The notes under the pieces: generated by a model | Told to the model about the DNA's origin: nothing | Database searches by the model: none | The model's input: only the letters and a program-made list of their open reading frames with translations | Assembly: GCF_011440395.1 (NCBI RefSeq) | Contig: NZ_JAAOIX010000005.1 | Span: 242,087 to 306,086 of the forward strand | DNA: 64,000 nucleotides | Reading direction: 5' to 3' | Source: Pseudomaricurvus alcaniphilus | GTDB taxonomy: Bacteria > Pseudomonadota > Gammaproteobacteria > Pseudomonadales > Cellvibrionaceae | Shown here: in pieces, positions 8,955 through 19,481 of the stretch | Layout: each line of letters begins with the position of its first letter | How positions within the stretch are numbered: the first letter of the stretch is position 1 | Position numbers and translations under genes: made by a program

Positions 8955-9794
8955 CTACTGCCGCTGCTCCAGCGCCCACTGATAGAGGGCTTTTTTCTTC
9001 AGACCGGTAATCTCCGCCCCCAGCTCACTGGCCTGCTTGACCGACAACTGGCGCAGCAGGATCGACATTACCCGCTCGGCCTCGGCGTCCAGGGTGCGCT
9101 CCGCGGCGCGGACTTTACCGCGCACGATCACTACCATCTCGCCTTTGCGCTGATTGGCATCGGCCTCGACAAATTGCTGCAGCTCGACCAGCGAGCCACC
9201 GGCGATGGTCTCAAAGGTCTTGGTCAGTTCCCGCGCCAGTACCGCTTCCCGCCCAGCTCCAAATACCGCCGCCATATCGGCCAGGCTAGCGGCGATACGG
9301 TGTGGCGCCTCGTAAAAGATCAGGGTGCGCTCCTCCGCTGCCAGAGGCTGCAAGCGATTACAGCGCTGCCCGCTTTTAGCCGGCAGAAACCCCTCGAAGG
9401 CAAAGCGATCGGACGGCAGGCCGGAGGCACTGAGCGCCGCGATCAGGGCGCAGGCTCCGGGTATGGGCACCACCCGGATGCCCAGTTGCCGCACCCGGTT
9501 GACCAGCCGGTAGCCCGGATCGGACACCAGCGGCGTGCCGGCGTCGGAGATCAGCGCCAGGGATTGCCCCGACTGCAACAGACCCGCCAGGTACTCCACC
9601 TGCTGTTCATCACTGTGGTCGTGGTAGGCCAGCAGCCGGGTTGTCACCTGGAAATGTTCCAGCAAGCGGGCACTGTGGCGGGTATCTTCCGCAGCAATAA
9701 CATCTACCGTTTGTAGAACCTCGACGGCTCGCGGTACCATATCGCGCAAATTACCGATCGGGGTTGCGACGACGTAGAGCGTTGGCTCTGTCAT
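8955..9794 (-). CDS. rsmI: 16S rRNA (cytidine1402-2'-O)-methyltransferase
   Basis: Methylates the ribose of C1402, the same nucleotide modified by RsmH. 279 aa from ATG 9794, chosen because MTEPTLYVVATPIGNLRDM matches the family N-terminus and AGGA lies upstream; an in-frame upstream start would add 33 unrelated residues. Motifs: AEDTRHSARLLEHF, LISDAGTPLVSDPGYRLV, PIPGACALIAALSASGLPSDRFAFEGFLP and YEAPHRI. Divergent from lpoA across about 70 bp, the same arrangement as yraL/lpoA in enterics. Confidence 0.97.
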   Translation of the reverse strand: MTEPTLYVVATPIGNLRDMVPRAVEVLQTVDVIAAEDTRHSARLLEHFQVTTRLLAYHDHSDEQQVEYLAGLLQSGQSLALISDAGTPLVSDPGYRLVNRVRQLGIRVVPIPGACALIAALSASGLPSDRFAFEGFLPAKSGQRCNRLQPLAAEERTLIFYEAPHRIAASLADMAAVFGAGREAVLARELTKTFETIAGGSLVELQQFVEADANQRKGEMVVIVRGKVRAAERTLDAEAERVMSILLRQLSVKQASELGAEITGLKKKALYQWALEQRQ

Positions 9795-9863
9795 AGTGGG
9801 GTTTTCCTGCTGGTGATCAATAGGATCACATCTGTTAAACGGTGTGTTTGGGGTCCGCAAATC

Positions 9864-11735
9864 ATGATATTTCCAATACCGCGCAGCCGGCACTCCCGGT
9901 TGTTATTGCCAACACTGCTGAGCACCCTATTGGTCCTCGGCCTGGTCGCCTGCGCCGGCCAGGAAACCCTGCCAGTGCAAGAGCCCGCGCCATCCGCCAA
10001 CCCGCAAGCCGAAATCAATCGCCTGCTAGCCGAAGCCAAGACCAGCACTTCGCCACAAAAAGCAAGCCTGCTGCTGGAGGCCGCCGAGCTGCTGCAGACC
10101 CAGGGCAGGAACAAACGGGCCAGCACCCTGCTGCAAGGCATCGATGCGAGCTCACTGAACAGCCGCCAGTATATCCAATACACGCTGCTGTTTAGCGATA
10201 TCGCCCTGCTTGACGACGCCTATTTTCTCGCCGAGCGCATTCTAACCAACCCCCGCCTCGATCGACAGTGGCAATCGCTGGACCTCGAGCAACAGGTCAC
10301 CCTGCGCCAGCGCCGCGCCGATGTCTTTATGCTGCTGGGGGAAACCGAAACCAGCATCAATGAACGCCTGCAGCTGCAGGCCCTGCTGGAGCCGGAATCA
10401 CCCCGGGCCCTGAGCAACCAGGACAACCTCTGGCAATCGTTGATGACCCTCTCCCCGGCGCGGCTGGAACAACTCAGCCGGGAGAGCAAAAAACCCGAAC
10501 TGCAGGGCTGGTTCAGTCTCGCCCTGATCAGTAAAAACAACCAGTCCAACATGGAAAAACAACTGGCCCAGGTAAATATGTGGCGCAGCCAGTGGCCCCG
10601 GCACCCGGCCAGTGTGCGCCTGCCCAAGGACCTGCAGCTGCTGCAGCGCCTGCTGGCCGAGCGCCCGCAGCGAGTGGCGCTGCTGTTACCGCAGCAGGGC
10701 CGGCTGGAAAAAGCCGGCAATGCCGTGCGGGACGGATTCCTGGCCGCCTACTACCAAGCGCGCCTGCAGCAGAGCAAGGTCCCGCTAATCAAAACCTACG
10801 ACTCATCCCAGGGCGACATTCTCGCCACTTACCAGCAGGCCGTGGACGAAGGGGCAGAGCTGGTCATCGGCCCGCTCGATAAAGCCAACGTCGAACTGCT
10901 CAGCAAACTGGATACATTGCCGGTGCCGACCCTGGCAGTCAACTATACCGACAACGGCTCAGAGCCGCCCCCGGGTCTCTACCAGTTTGGCCTCGCGGTG
11001 GAGGATGAGGCGCGCCAGACCGCCCAGCGAGCCTGGATCGAAGGGCACCGCAGCGCCATGATTCTGGCCGCCGACAGTGACTGGAGCGGCCGCGGCGCCG
11101 ACACCTTCCGCGACAGCTGGCAAGCCCTGGGCGGCACGGTAGTGGCGGACCACCGCTTTCGCGAACGGGAAAATTTCTCCGAACTGATCAGTCGCGCCCT
11201 GCACATTAACCAGAGCGAGGAGCGAGCCAAAGCCATGCGCGGGCTGCTCAACCGCAACCTGGAGTTTGAACCCCGCCGGCGCCAGGATATCGACATGCTC
11301 TTCCTTGTAGCCCGTTCCCAGGAGGCGCGCCAGATCAACCCCACCCTGGCCTTTCACTACGCCAGCCAGTTGCCGGTATTCGCCACCAGCTATATCTTCG
11401 ACGGCGACGAAGACGGCAAAGGCGACCGCGACCTGAACGGCATCAAGTTTTCCACCCTGCCCTGGTATTTCGACAAGTCCAGCCCGGAGAAACGCGCCAT
11501 TCAAGCCACGGTCAATCCGGCCCCGTCCTATCAGCGACTCTACGCCCTGGGGATCGACAGCTTCCACCTCTACCCGCGCCTGCAGCAGCTGGAACAGTCA
11601 CCGCTGGCGCGCTTTTATGGCAGCACCGGCTCGCTCAGCCTGTCGCCCCAGCGCCGCATCGAACGCGACCAGGTGTGGGCCGAAATCGTCAACGGCAGCG
11701 CCCGCCCGCTGCCCATGCTGGTCAGCCACGATTGA
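9864..11735 (+). CDS. lpoA: Penicillin-binding protein activator LpoA (LppC family lipoprotein)
   Basis: Outer-membrane lipoprotein that activates PBP1a. 623 aa from ATG 9864. A lipoprotein signal with lipobox LVAC (Cys about 31) supports this start over one 51 nt upstream. The N-terminal half is TPR-like helical (about 60-260). The C-terminal half is a periplasmic-binding-protein-like fold, with the recognisable segments RVALLLPQQGRLEKAGNAVRDG, VIGPLDKANVELL and YIFDGDEDGKGDRDLNGI. First gene of lpoA-yraN-diaA-dolP. Confidence 0.95.
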   Translation: MIFPIPRSRHSRLLLPTLLSTLLVLGLVACAGQETLPVQEPAPSANPQAEINRLLAEAKTSTSPQKASLLLEAAELLQTQGRNKRASTLLQGIDASSLNSRQYIQYTLLFSDIALLDDAYFLAERILTNPRLDRQWQSLDLEQQVTLRQRRADVFMLLGETETSINERLQLQALLEPESPRALSNQDNLWQSLMTLSPARLEQLSRESKKPELQGWFSLALISKNNQSNMEKQLAQVNMWRSQWPRHPASVRLPKDLQLLQRLLAERPQRVALLLPQQGRLEKAGNAVRDGFLAAYYQARLQQSKVPLIKTYDSSQGDILATYQQAVDEGAELVIGPLDKANVELLSKLDTLPVPTLAVNYTDNGSEPPPGLYQFGLAVEDEARQTAQRAWIEGHRSAMILAADSDWSGRGADTFRDSWQALGGTVVADHRFRERENFSELISRALHINQSEERAKAMRGLLNRNLEFEPRRRQDIDMLFLVARSQEARQINPTLAFHYASQLPVFATSYIFDGDEDGKGDRDLNGIKFSTLPWYFDKSSPEKRAIQATVNPAPSYQRLYALGIDSFHLYPRLQQLEQSPLARFYGSTGSLSLSPQRRIERDQVWAEIVNGSARPLPMLVSHD

Positions 11736-11768
11736 CGCCCCACCGCCACCACAACCCGACAGGACCTC

Positions 11769-12146
11769 ATGCCCAGAAAGACACAGCGCCCCAGCCCACG
11801 GCGCAAAGGGGATCAAAAAGAGCGACTGGCGGAACAATACCTGTTACAGCAGGGTCTGAAGCTGCTGGTGCGCAACTTCCAATGCAAACTGGGTGAAATT
11901 GACCTGGTCATGCAGCACGGCGACACCCGGGTTTTTGTCGAGGTTCGCTACCGCAAAAGCAGGGCTTTTGGCTCAGCGGTGGAGAGCGTGGATTTCCGCA
12001 AACAGCAAAAGCTGATTAAAACAGCCCAATTTTACCTGTTGCAAGACAAGGACTCCGAGCGTTTACCCAGCCGCTTCGATGTCATCGCCATTGAAGGCGA
12101 TAGCAACACCATCGAATGGATCACCAATGCCTTTGCTGCCGGATAG
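11769..12146 (+). CDS. yraN: YraN/UPF0102 family nuclease-fold protein
   Basis: 125 aa conserved protein with a restriction-endonuclease-like fold. GEIDLVMQ (about 39-46) and VFVEVRYRKSRAFGSAVESV (about 56-75) supply the acidic/Lys residues of a PD-(D/E)xK core. The cellular role is unproven. It lies between lpoA and diaA, as in many Gammaproteobacteria. Confidence 0.95.
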   Translation: MPRKTQRPSPRRKGDQKERLAEQYLLQQGLKLLVRNFQCKLGEIDLVMQHGDTRVFVEVRYRKSRAFGSAVESVDFRKQQKLIKTAQFYLLQDKDSERLPSRFDVIAIEGDSNTIEWITNAFAAG

Positions 12147-12194
12147 CACTGCAGTGGCTATTCACAGTGCAGCGGCGACAGGAACAAGAGAGTT

Positions 12195-12782
12195 ATGGAA
12201 CAGAGAGTAATCGAACTTTTTCACGAGAGCATCGAGGCCAAGATGCAGGCCGGTGAGTACCTGGCCCCCCTGCTGTGTGAAGCCAGCGAAATGATGGTGC
12301 ATTCGCTGCTCAACGGCGGCAAGATCATCACCGCCGGTAACGGCGTCTCCAATGCCAAGAGCCAGATTCTCAGCGCCAATTTGTGCAACCGCTTTGAAAG
12401 GGAGCGCCCCAGCCTGCCAGCCATTGCCCTCGGCACCGACGTCACCGCGCTCACCGCCATCACCAATGACTACAGTTTCAGCGAGATTTTCGCCAAGCAG
12501 ATTCGCGCCCTCGGCCAGCCCGGCGATTGCCTGGTACTGATCAGCGCCAGCGGCAAGCCCAACAACCTGATCCAGGCCGCCGCTGCAGCCCACGAGCGGG
12601 ACATGAGCGTCATCACCCTGCTGGGCAACAAGGGGGGGCACATCGCCTCGGTGCTGGAGGCCAATGACCTGGAGATCCGGGTCCCGGTGGAGTCGGTAAC
12701 CCGCGTGCACGAAATTCACCTGCTGAGCATATTCTGTATTTGCGACCTGATTGACCAACAACTATTCGGACTTGAAGAATGA
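12195..12782 (+). CDS. diaA: SIS-domain DnaA-initiator-associating protein DiaA
   Basis: 195 aa phosphosugar-isomerase-fold (SIS) protein. In E. coli DiaA binds DnaA and promotes ordered initiation at oriC. Sugar-phosphate-site motifs of the fold are present: TAGNGVSNAKSQ (about 45-56), SASGKPNNLIQA and LGNKGGHIA. GmhA (phosphoheptose isomerase) is the close paralogue and the main alternative; position between yraN and dolP favours DiaA. Its stop overlaps the next ATG by 4 nt. Confidence 0.9.
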   Translation: MEQRVIELFHESIEAKMQAGEYLAPLLCEASEMMVHSLLNGGKIITAGNGVSNAKSQILSANLCNRFERERPSLPAIALGTDVTALTAITNDYSFSEIFAKQIRALGQPGDCLVLISASGKPNNLIQAAAAAHERDMSVITLLGNKGGHIASVLEANDLEIRVPVESVTRVHEIHLLSIFCICDLIDQQLFGLEE

Positions 12783-13354
12783 CCAAACTGCTGCTGCGCC
12801 AACTTCTGCTCGGCTTTATACTCGCCAGCCTCGGCTGCGCCACCGTGCTGGAAGCCACCCACGAAGAGCCCATCGAGATCGACAAGGGCAAGCGCACCCT
12901 GGGCGCCTTTATCGACGACCAGCAACTGGAAACCATTGCCAAGGTCAATATCAACAAGGCCAGCCCGGCGCTGAAAGAATCCCATATTTCGGTGGTTGCC
13001 TATAACGGCATTATCTTGCTGACTGGCCAGGTACCGAGCAACAGCTTGCGCAACAAGGCCGGCGAGACGGTCCAGCGTATTCACACGGTGCGCCAGGTCT
13101 TCAATGAAATCCAGGTGCAGGGCAAGACCTCACTGCTGGCGCGCACCAACGACAGCTGGCTGACCACCAAGGTAAAAACCACCTTCCTGGCTCACCGGGA
13201 TATCGACAGCGGTCGCATCAAGGTGGTCACTGAAGCGGGGGTAGTGTACCTGCTCGGCCTGCTGTCGCGGGTAGAAGCGGAGCGCGCTGCCGAAGTGGTC
13301 AGCACCATTGGCGGGGTGCAGAAAGTGGTTAAGGCAGTGGAGTATATTGACTAG
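12779..13354 (+). CDS. dolP: BON-domain outer-membrane lipoprotein (DolP/YraP)
   Basis: 191 aa. Lipoprotein signal ending ASLGC (Cys about 20) and two BON domains (about 45-112 and 122-190) with the typical VVAYNGIILLTGQVPS and VVTEAGVVYLLGLLS strands. The family maintains outer-membrane integrity and binds anionic phospholipid at division sites in E. coli. The ATGA overlap with diaA shows co-translation. A large hairpin (about 13380-13409) follows. Confidence 0.93.
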   Translation: MTKLLLRQLLLGFILASLGCATVLEATHEEPIEIDKGKRTLGAFIDDQQLETIAKVNINKASPALKESHISVVAYNGIILLTGQVPSNSLRNKAGETVQRIHTVRQVFNEIQVQGKTSLLARTNDSWLTTKVKTTFLAHRDIDSGRIKVVTEAGVVYLLGLLSRVEAERAAEVVSTIGGVQKVVKAVEYID

Positions 13355-13379
13355 GCCGACGCCCGCCGCTGGGGCGGAT

Positions 13380-13409
13380 CGAGTGGCCGGCGCAAACCGG
13401 CGCGACTCG
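13380..13409. terminator. Hairpin between convergent dolP and small ORF
   Basis: CGAGT...ACTCG outer arms enclose GCCGG/CCGGC around a short loop, between two convergent genes. A T-run (13426-13431) is some distance downstream on the plus strand, so efficiency as an intrinsic terminator is uncertain. Confidence 0.4.
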
Positions 13410-13417
13410 TCCGGCCG

Positions 13418-13645
13418 TCAAAGCGCTTTTTTCACTTCCCCATCGCGATAATGGGGGTCGGTCCAGCAGCGCGGCAAGCGCTCGCCGGAGAGAAACTCCA
13501 AATCCTTTTTCTTGAATTTTTCCGGGTCCTGCATTTCTTCGCCGTAGTGATAACGGCCCGCCAGCTCCTCGTCGAAGGGGTTGAACAGGTCGCCCAAACT
13601 CAGCACTTCCACCAAATGACCACTGCTCTTTTCGTTCAGGAACAT
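13418..13645 (-). CDS. Small conserved protein of unknown function
   Basis: 75 aa, soluble, acidic, with no signal or membrane segment. Contains LVEVLSLGDLFNPFDE, GRYHYGEEMQDPE and LPRCWTDPHYRDGE. I associate this architecture with a short protein found in many Gammaproteobacteria and sometimes labelled an acetyltransferase by transfer, but nothing acetyltransferase-like is visible. It is convergent with dolP and separated from the upstream exbD by a strong terminator, so it has its own transcription unit. Confidence 0.7.
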   Translation of the reverse strand: MFLNEKSSGHLVEVLSLGDLFNPFDEELAGRYHYGEEMQDPEKFKKKDLEFLSGERLPRCWTDPHYRDGEVKKAL

Positions 13646-13837
13646 AATTGCCTCGCAGATTGTTGATCCGGGATCCAGGCGCCCGTTAAACCGCCCGACG
13701 AGTACAGACTACCTCTGCCGCGAGCCAGGGTTACCGGCAGCAGATTGACCTCACGATTAAACGCCTAGTCAGGATTAAACGCCTAATTGATCGCACTGAC
13801 AAGCGCTGGCGAGGAGCCAGGGAAAAGCCCGGCGCAG

Positions 13838-13867
13838 AAAAAAGCCCGGTGTAAACCGGGCTTTTTT
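13838..13867. terminator. Intrinsic terminator after exbD
   Basis: AGCCCGGT (13843-13850) and ACCGGGCT (13855-13862) around a GTAA loop, flanked by A6 on the left and T6 on the right. On the minus strand it ends exbD transcription before the next gene; it could also work in the other direction. Confidence 0.85.
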
Positions 13868-13894
13868 GTTTGCACAGACCTGCATTGCAGTCGG

Positions 13895-14323
13895 CTATTG
13901 CTTCTTCTTCTCCGGCGCCAACAGGGAGACGTTGTAAACATTGGCTTCCCGGGCGGCATCGGCCACTGCCACAAACACCTTGGCGTGGGAGGCCGCGTCG
14001 GCCTTGATTACCACGGGCGCCTTGGGCTTCTCGGCGTGAATCCGCTCGATGTTGGCGCGCACCGCGCGCACATCAATGCGGCGGTCTTCCATCCAGATTT
14101 CGTTATTGGCCAACACCCTGACCACGATAGCAGCGTTGTCGTCATCGGTCGGGGGCGGCGGATTCTCTTCCTTGGGCGGCACATTCACGTCAATGGTCGA
14201 CTCTTTCACAAATGACGCCGTCACAATGAAGAAAATCAACATAATGAACACCACATCCAGCATGGGGGTCAGGTCGATTTCGCTGTTGTCCTCTTCGGAA
14301 CCGCTGTTCTTTCTACGTCTCAC
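13895..14323 (-). CDS. exbD: ExbD/TolR-family proton-channel component, solitary
   Basis: 142 aa from GTG 14323. This start was chosen because an AGAGGTGG ribosome site lies 7 nt upstream; a longer in-frame start lacks one. One N-terminal transmembrane helix with the essential Asp (IDLTPMLDVVFIMLIFFIVT, Asp about 22) and a periplasmic domain with PVVIKADAASHAKVFVAV. ExbD couples the proton motive force with ExbB to TonB-dependent transport. No exbB, tolQ or tonB is adjacent, so partners must be elsewhere. The C-terminus is Lys-rich (PEKKKQ). Confidence 0.93.
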   Translation of the reverse strand: MRRRKNSGSEEDNSEIDLTPMLDVVFIMLIFFIVTASFVKESTIDVNVPPKEENPPPPTDDDNAAIVVRVLANNEIWMEDRRIDVRAVRANIERIHAEKPKAPVVIKADAASHAKVFVAVADAAREANVYNVSLLAPEKKKQ

Positions 14324-14601
14324 GTTTAAACCACCTCTTTTGAATACTACTTGCTTAACGGCACTGGGTTTAACGGCACCGGGCTTCACGATAATGCCGC
14401 CTGGCCTGTTTTATTTCGCTACACCCTGTCATCACTTTGCGCTGACAAAAGTTCGCAAATGAGAATAAACCACTGGAGCGCTGCATCTTAACAGCTAAAA
14501 TATTGAAAGACACTAGCTCGTATTTAAACCCCGGAAACGTCACCAAACAGCAACTTTTTTGTGTCATTAGGAAACTTTTTCACGTAACAAAAGGTAACAG
14601 A

Positions 14602-14958
14602 ATGAAGCTCGAACACTTTTTGACCAGACTGGACAGCGACCCGACAAGCATTGACTTTGAGGACACCATCAAGCTTATCGACAGCCACTACAACTTCACC
14701 CCTACCGCTTTCCACAACGGTGAATTGCACAACACCGCGGAGCAAAACCAGGGCTCCTGCAAACTGCTGGCATTTGCCAGCCTGCAGCAGCTCAACCCGG
14801 CGCAAACCCTGGCCTGCTTTGGTCGCTACTATCGCGACGAGGTGCTGGGCCAGCCCGACGCCAGCAACCACCAGAACATCCGCAATTTTATGCAGACCGG
14901 CTGGGACGGCGTGCAATTCGAATACCCGCCCCTGAGCCCAAAAGCAGCACAGCAGTGA
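14602..14958 (+). CDS. HopJ-family small protein
   Basis: 118 aa from ATG 14602, where homology begins (MKLEHFLTRLDSDPTSIDF); the open frame extends 33 residues further upstream without a ribosome site. Conserved segments: FEDTIKLIDSHYNFTPTAFHNG, NQGSCKLLAFASLQ, TLACFGRYYRDEVL and NIRNFMQTGWDGVQF. The family is named after a putative Pseudomonas type III effector, but it is widespread in free-living bacteria. No secretion system is present, so an effector role is unlikely. Function unknown. Confidence 0.88.
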   Translation: MKLEHFLTRLDSDPTSIDFEDTIKLIDSHYNFTPTAFHNGELHNTAEQNQGSCKLLAFASLQQLNPAQTLACFGRYYRDEVLGQPDASNHQNIRNFMQTGWDGVQFEYPPLSPKAAQQ

Positions 14959-15108
14959 TGGCCTGATACCGCGGCGGCGGCACCTCAACCCAGCAATTTC
15001 AATGCAGCAACCCGGCCGGGGCCAAGCCACACAGACACCAAAAACCGCCCCAGGGCCCGAGCCGGGTGCAGCCAGTACAAATAAATCAGTCGCCAGGCCT
15101 CGCCGCGG

Positions 15109-15136
15109 TTGACATCAGCAAATAAAACCGCATAAT
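15109..15136 (+). promoter_or_regulatory. rpsT promoter
   Basis: -35 TTGACA (15109-15114), 16-bp spacer, -10 CATAAT (15131-15136). The predicted start gives a leader of about 90 nt before the rpsT GTG. Confidence 0.7.
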
Positions 15137-15232
15137 GTCGCGTCCTGATTTACACCCGAATCTGAACGTCCGAGCCCTGAACACCTGGATACAGGCAGTG
15201 GGGACTCACAGTAGAGCTATAGGAGCAACACG

Positions 15233-15499
15233 GTGGCCAATTCACCCCAAGCAAAAAAACGCGCGCGTCAAAGTGAACAGGCTCGCAAGCACAACGCCAG
15301 CCTGCGCTCCATGGCGCGCACCTACATCAAGAAAGTAGTTGCCGCCATTGAAGCAGGTGACGCCGAGACCGCCAAGGCAGCCTATAACGCCGCCGTACCG
15401 GTCATTGATCGCATCGCCGACAAAGGCATCATGCACAAAAACAAGGCCGCTCGTCACAAGAGCCGCCTGAATGCCCAGATCAAGGCCCTCGCCGCCTAA
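15233..15499 (+). CDS. rpsT: 30S ribosomal protein S20
   Basis: 88 aa, highly basic, [21 protein letters not shown] at the N-terminus. Binds 16S rRNA early in 30S assembly. The start is GTG with AGGAG 7 nt upstream. In E. coli a non-AUG start is part of S20 autoregulation, and a similar mechanism is possible here (inference). Monocistronic, followed by a strong terminator. Confidence 0.98.
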   Translation: MANSPQAKKRARQSEQARKHNASLRSMARTYIKKVVAAIEAGDAETAKAAYNAAVPVIDRIADKGIMHKNKAARHKSRLNAQIKALAA

Positions 15500-15546
15500 C
15501 ATCTGTCGCAGCGACCGGGGGGCATTGCGCCGCCCGGCGATCAAAC

Positions 15547-15575
15547 AAAAAAAACCGGCTCACGCCGGTTTTTTT
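15547..15575. terminator. Bidirectional terminator between rpsT and hisC
   Basis: AAACCGGC / GCCGGTTT stem with TCAC loop (15552-15571), flanked by A-run and T-run; serves both convergent genes. Confidence 0.88.
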
Positions 15576-15605
15576 GTTGCCTCAACAGCCACCCTCATAT
15601 CGCCC

Positions 15606-16658
15606 CTAAAGCACCGATGCCAGCACCGCAATCAGGCGCTCGGTTTGCGCGCGGGTACCCAGGGTTATGCGCAGCCCCGGCCGACCATCGGCATCCACTT
15701 TCGGGCGCACCAGGATTCGGCTCGCCACCAACGCCTTGTCGACCTGCTCCGGGCGGGCGGGAAAGATCCACAAGTAGTTGGCCGCGCTGGGCCAGAAATC
15801 CACTCCCCGGGCCACCAGAAACGCTTCCAGCATAGGCTTGGAGACGGTCATTACCTCATCCACATAACTGAGCGACAACTCCGGCTTCTCCAACGCCGCA
15901 GTTACCGCTGCCACCGCAAACTGGTTGATATCGTAGGGCCCGCGCACATTCAGCAACGCCAGGATATTGTCCGCTGCACTCAATATATAGCCGAGACGAA
16001 TGGAGGGCAGCCCCCAGGTCTTGGAAAAGGTGCGCGTGATAACCAGGTTGGGGTAGTCAGCTATACAGTCGGCCACCGTGGTCTTGCTGTATTCAAAATA
16101 ACACTCGTCCACCAGGATAGCCGCCGCCGGCGCCGCCCTGGCAATGCGTAAAATATCCGCCGGTGCCACCAGCGTGCCGCAGGGGTTATTGGGGTTGGAG
16201 ATCACGATCACCCTGGTCTTGCCGCTAACGGCAGCGATGACCTCTGCCACCGGATAACCACCCTCCCGAGTGTAGCGCGGCTCAATCATCACCAGGTTTT
16301 CGATGCGCGCACACTGACTGTACATGGCAAACGTGGGGCCCGGGATTATAATCTCGTCGCCGGCCTGGGCCGCTGAGCGGATAATCAAATCGATGCCGTG
16401 GTCGGAGCCATTGGTGATCATCACCTGGTCTTCATCCACACCGCTGTAGGCCGCAATGCGGCTGGTGATATCGCCGTAGGACGGGTACATCTGCAGCCGA
16501 CCACTGTCCACCAGCGCCTTCAGCGCGGCCTTGATATGCTCCGCCACATCGATGGTGCGCTCGTTAAAGTCCAGCAGCGTGTACGCCTTTGGATCGCGCC
16601 CCTCGAGCGGTGGCTTGTAAGCCGACATAGCATCAATGTGCTGTTTAAATATGCTCAT
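15606..16658 (-). CDS. hisC: Histidinol-phosphate aminotransferase-family enzyme
   Basis: PLP-dependent class I/II aminotransferase of 350 aa. The PLP-lysine is in TRTFSKTWGLPSIRLGY. NPNNPCG and DECYFEY hold substrate- and PLP-contact residues. HisC makes L-histidinol phosphate; homologues can also act on aromatic or other amino acids. It is placed 14 nt after proB, outside any his operon, so a specialised aminotransferase role cannot be excluded. LDFNERT near residue 29 matches the HisC N-terminal NEN/NER segment. Confidence 0.85.
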   Translation of the reverse strand: MSIFKQHIDAMSAYKPPLEGRDPKAYTLLDFNERTIDVAEHIKAALKALVDSGRLQMYPSYGDITSRIAAYSGVDEDQVMITNGSDHGIDLIIRSAAQAGDEIIIPGPTFAMYSQCARIENLVMIEPRYTREGGYPVAEVIAAVSGKTRVIVISNPNNPCGTLVAPADILRIARAAPAAAILVDECYFEYSKTTVADCIADYPNLVITRTFSKTWGLPSIRLGYILSAADNILALLNVRGPYDINQFAVAAVTAALEKPELSLSYVDEVMTVSKPMLEAFLVARGVDFWPSAANYLWIFPARPEQVDKALVASRILVRPKVDADGRPGLRITLGTRAQTERLIAVLASVL

Positions 16659-16672
16659 CCAGAAAACACCCG

Positions 16673-17794
16673 CTACAAAATCACCAGATTGTCACGGTGG
16701 ATCAACTCCCGCTCATCCACATACCCCAGCCGCGCCTCGATCTCCTCACTGGGACGACCGATAATGCGGCGCGACTCCTGCACACTGTAATTGACCAGCC
16801 CACGCGCCACCTCCAGGCCATTGGCATCGACGCAGGCGACCATATCACCGCGATTGAAATCCCCGCCGACCGAGCGCACCCCGACCGGCAACAGGCTTTT
16901 GCCCTGCTGGCGCAAAACCCGCACCGCACCCTCGTCCAGCACCAGCCGGCCACGCACCTGCAGGTGCCCGGCCAGCCAGCGCTTGCGCGCTGTTTGCGGC
17001 GGCTGATCGGCACTCAGCAGGGTACCCAGCGGCTCGCCCGTGCGAATGCGGCCGAGCACATTTTCCAGCCGCCCACCGACAATGACGGTGTGCGCTCCCG
17101 AGCGCGCCGCCAGCCGCGCCGCGCGCACCTTGGTAATCATGCCGCCGCGCCCCAGCTTGCCACCGCCACCGGCCTTGGCGTCCAGCGAGGCATCACTGGC
17201 GCGGGCCTCGACAATCAGGCGCGCGTCGGGATCCGTGCGCGGGTCCGCCGAGTACATGCCGTCCTGATCCGTGAGGATCACCAGCACCTCAGCCTCCACC
17301 AGGTTGGCCACCAGCGCCGCCAGACTGTCGTTATCGCCAAACCGGATCTCATCGGTGACCACCGTATCGTTCTCGTTGACCACCGGAATCACATTCAGCC
17401 GATTCAGGGTTTTCAGGGTTGAGCGCGCATTCAGGTAGCGCTGGCGATTGGAGAGATCGTCGTGGTCGAGCAGTACCTGGGCGGTATTCAAGCCGTACTT
17501 TTGAAACTCCTGCTCGTAAGCCTGCACCAACCCGGTCTGCCCCACGGCAGCGGCAGCCTGTAACTCGTGAATCGAATCGGGCCGCTCCACCCAGCCGAGC
17601 CGGTTCATACCGGCCGCCACCGCGCCGGAAGACACCAGCACCAGCTCCACCTCCTGGCGCTGCAAATTCACCATCTGCTCGACCCATCCGGCGATCGCCG
17701 CCAGATCCAGGCCCTGGCCATTATTGGTCAACAGGGCACTGCCGATCTTCACCACCCACCGACTGGTGAGCGGCAATTTTTCCCGCACACTCAT
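16673..17794 (-). CDS. proB: Glutamate 5-kinase
   Basis: First enzyme of proline synthesis: ATP + glutamate to glutamyl-5-phosphate. 373 aa. Amino-acid kinase domain (about 1-260) with [50 protein letters not shown] and [21 protein letters not shown]-terminal PUA domain (about 280-360) includes [16 protein letters not shown]. 11 nt after obgE. ProB is normally feedback-inhibited by proline. Confidence 0.97.
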   Translation of the reverse strand: MSVREKLPLTSRWVVKIGSALLTNNGQGLDLAAIAGWVEQMVNLQRQEVELVLVSSGAVAAGMNRLGWVERPDSIHELQAAAAVGQTGLVQAYEQEFQKYGLNTAQVLLDHDDLSNRQRYLNARSTLKTLNRLNVIPVVNENDTVVTDEIRFGDNDSLAALVANLVEAEVLVILTDQDGMYSADPRTDPDARLIVEARASDASLDAKAGGGGKLGRGGMITKVRAARLAARSGAHTVIVGGRLENVLGRIRTGEPLGTLLSADQPPQTARKRWLAGHLQVRGRLVLDEGAVRVLRQQGKSLLPVGVRSVGGDFNRGDMVACVDANGLEVARGLVNYSVQESRRIIGRPSEEIEARLGYVDERELIHRDNLVIL

Positions 17795-17805
17795 CCGCCT
17801 AGCCC

Positions 17806-19014
<1,209 letters not shown>

Positions 19015-19130
19015 CTATCTCCAACAATCAATCACCAATGCAGGCTGCACCCCAACCCAAATCACCAGCTAAAACAAAAAACAGTGTGCGGCACGTCCAG
19101 CTATTCCGCACAGATTACGCCAGCGCAAAC

Positions 19131-19163
19131 AAAAAAGCCCCATCGCGATCGACAGGGCTTTTC
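19131..19163 (-). terminator. Probable attenuating terminator between rpmA and obgE
   Basis: AAAAGCCC (19133-19140) and GGGCTTTT (19155-19162) with a 14-nt loop and a T-run on the minus strand. Probably lowers obgE-proB-hisC transcription relative to the ribosomal-protein genes. Confidence 0.6.
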
Positions 19164-19205
19164 TTGTCTTCCGACAGGCGCAGGCCCGAAGGCCCGCAAC
19201 CGCAA

Positions 19206-19463
19206 TCAGGCAGCAACGATGCTGATAAACTTGCGATTTTTGGCGCCTTTCACTTCGAACTTCACAACGCCGTCAGACTTTGCGAACAGAGTGTGATCCT
19301 TGCCAATACCTACATTTTCACCCGCGTGAAACCTGGTGCCACGCTGACGCACAAGAATATTGCCCGCAACAACGTTTTGACCGCCGAAGCGCTTTACACC
19401 CAATCGCTTACTCTCTGAGTCGCGACCGTTACGAGTACTACCACCAGCTTTTTTATGAGCCAT
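19206..19463 (-). CDS. rpmA: 50S ribosomal protein L27
   Basis: 85 aa, begins [20 protein letters not shown]. The flexible N-terminal tail reaches the peptidyl-transferase centre. 18 nt downstream of rplU. Confidence 0.98.
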   Translation of the reverse strand: MAHKKAGGSTRNGRDSESKRLGVKRFGGQNVVAGNILVRQRGTRFHAGENVGIGKDHTLFAKSDGVVKFEVKGAKNRKFISIVAA

Positions 19464-19481
19464 GAGTCAAACTCCCCTGAA

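Noticed and set aside
14602..14958. Type III secretion effector (HopJ)
   Set aside because: Family name only; no secretion apparatus, chaperone or hrp-type promoter nearby.
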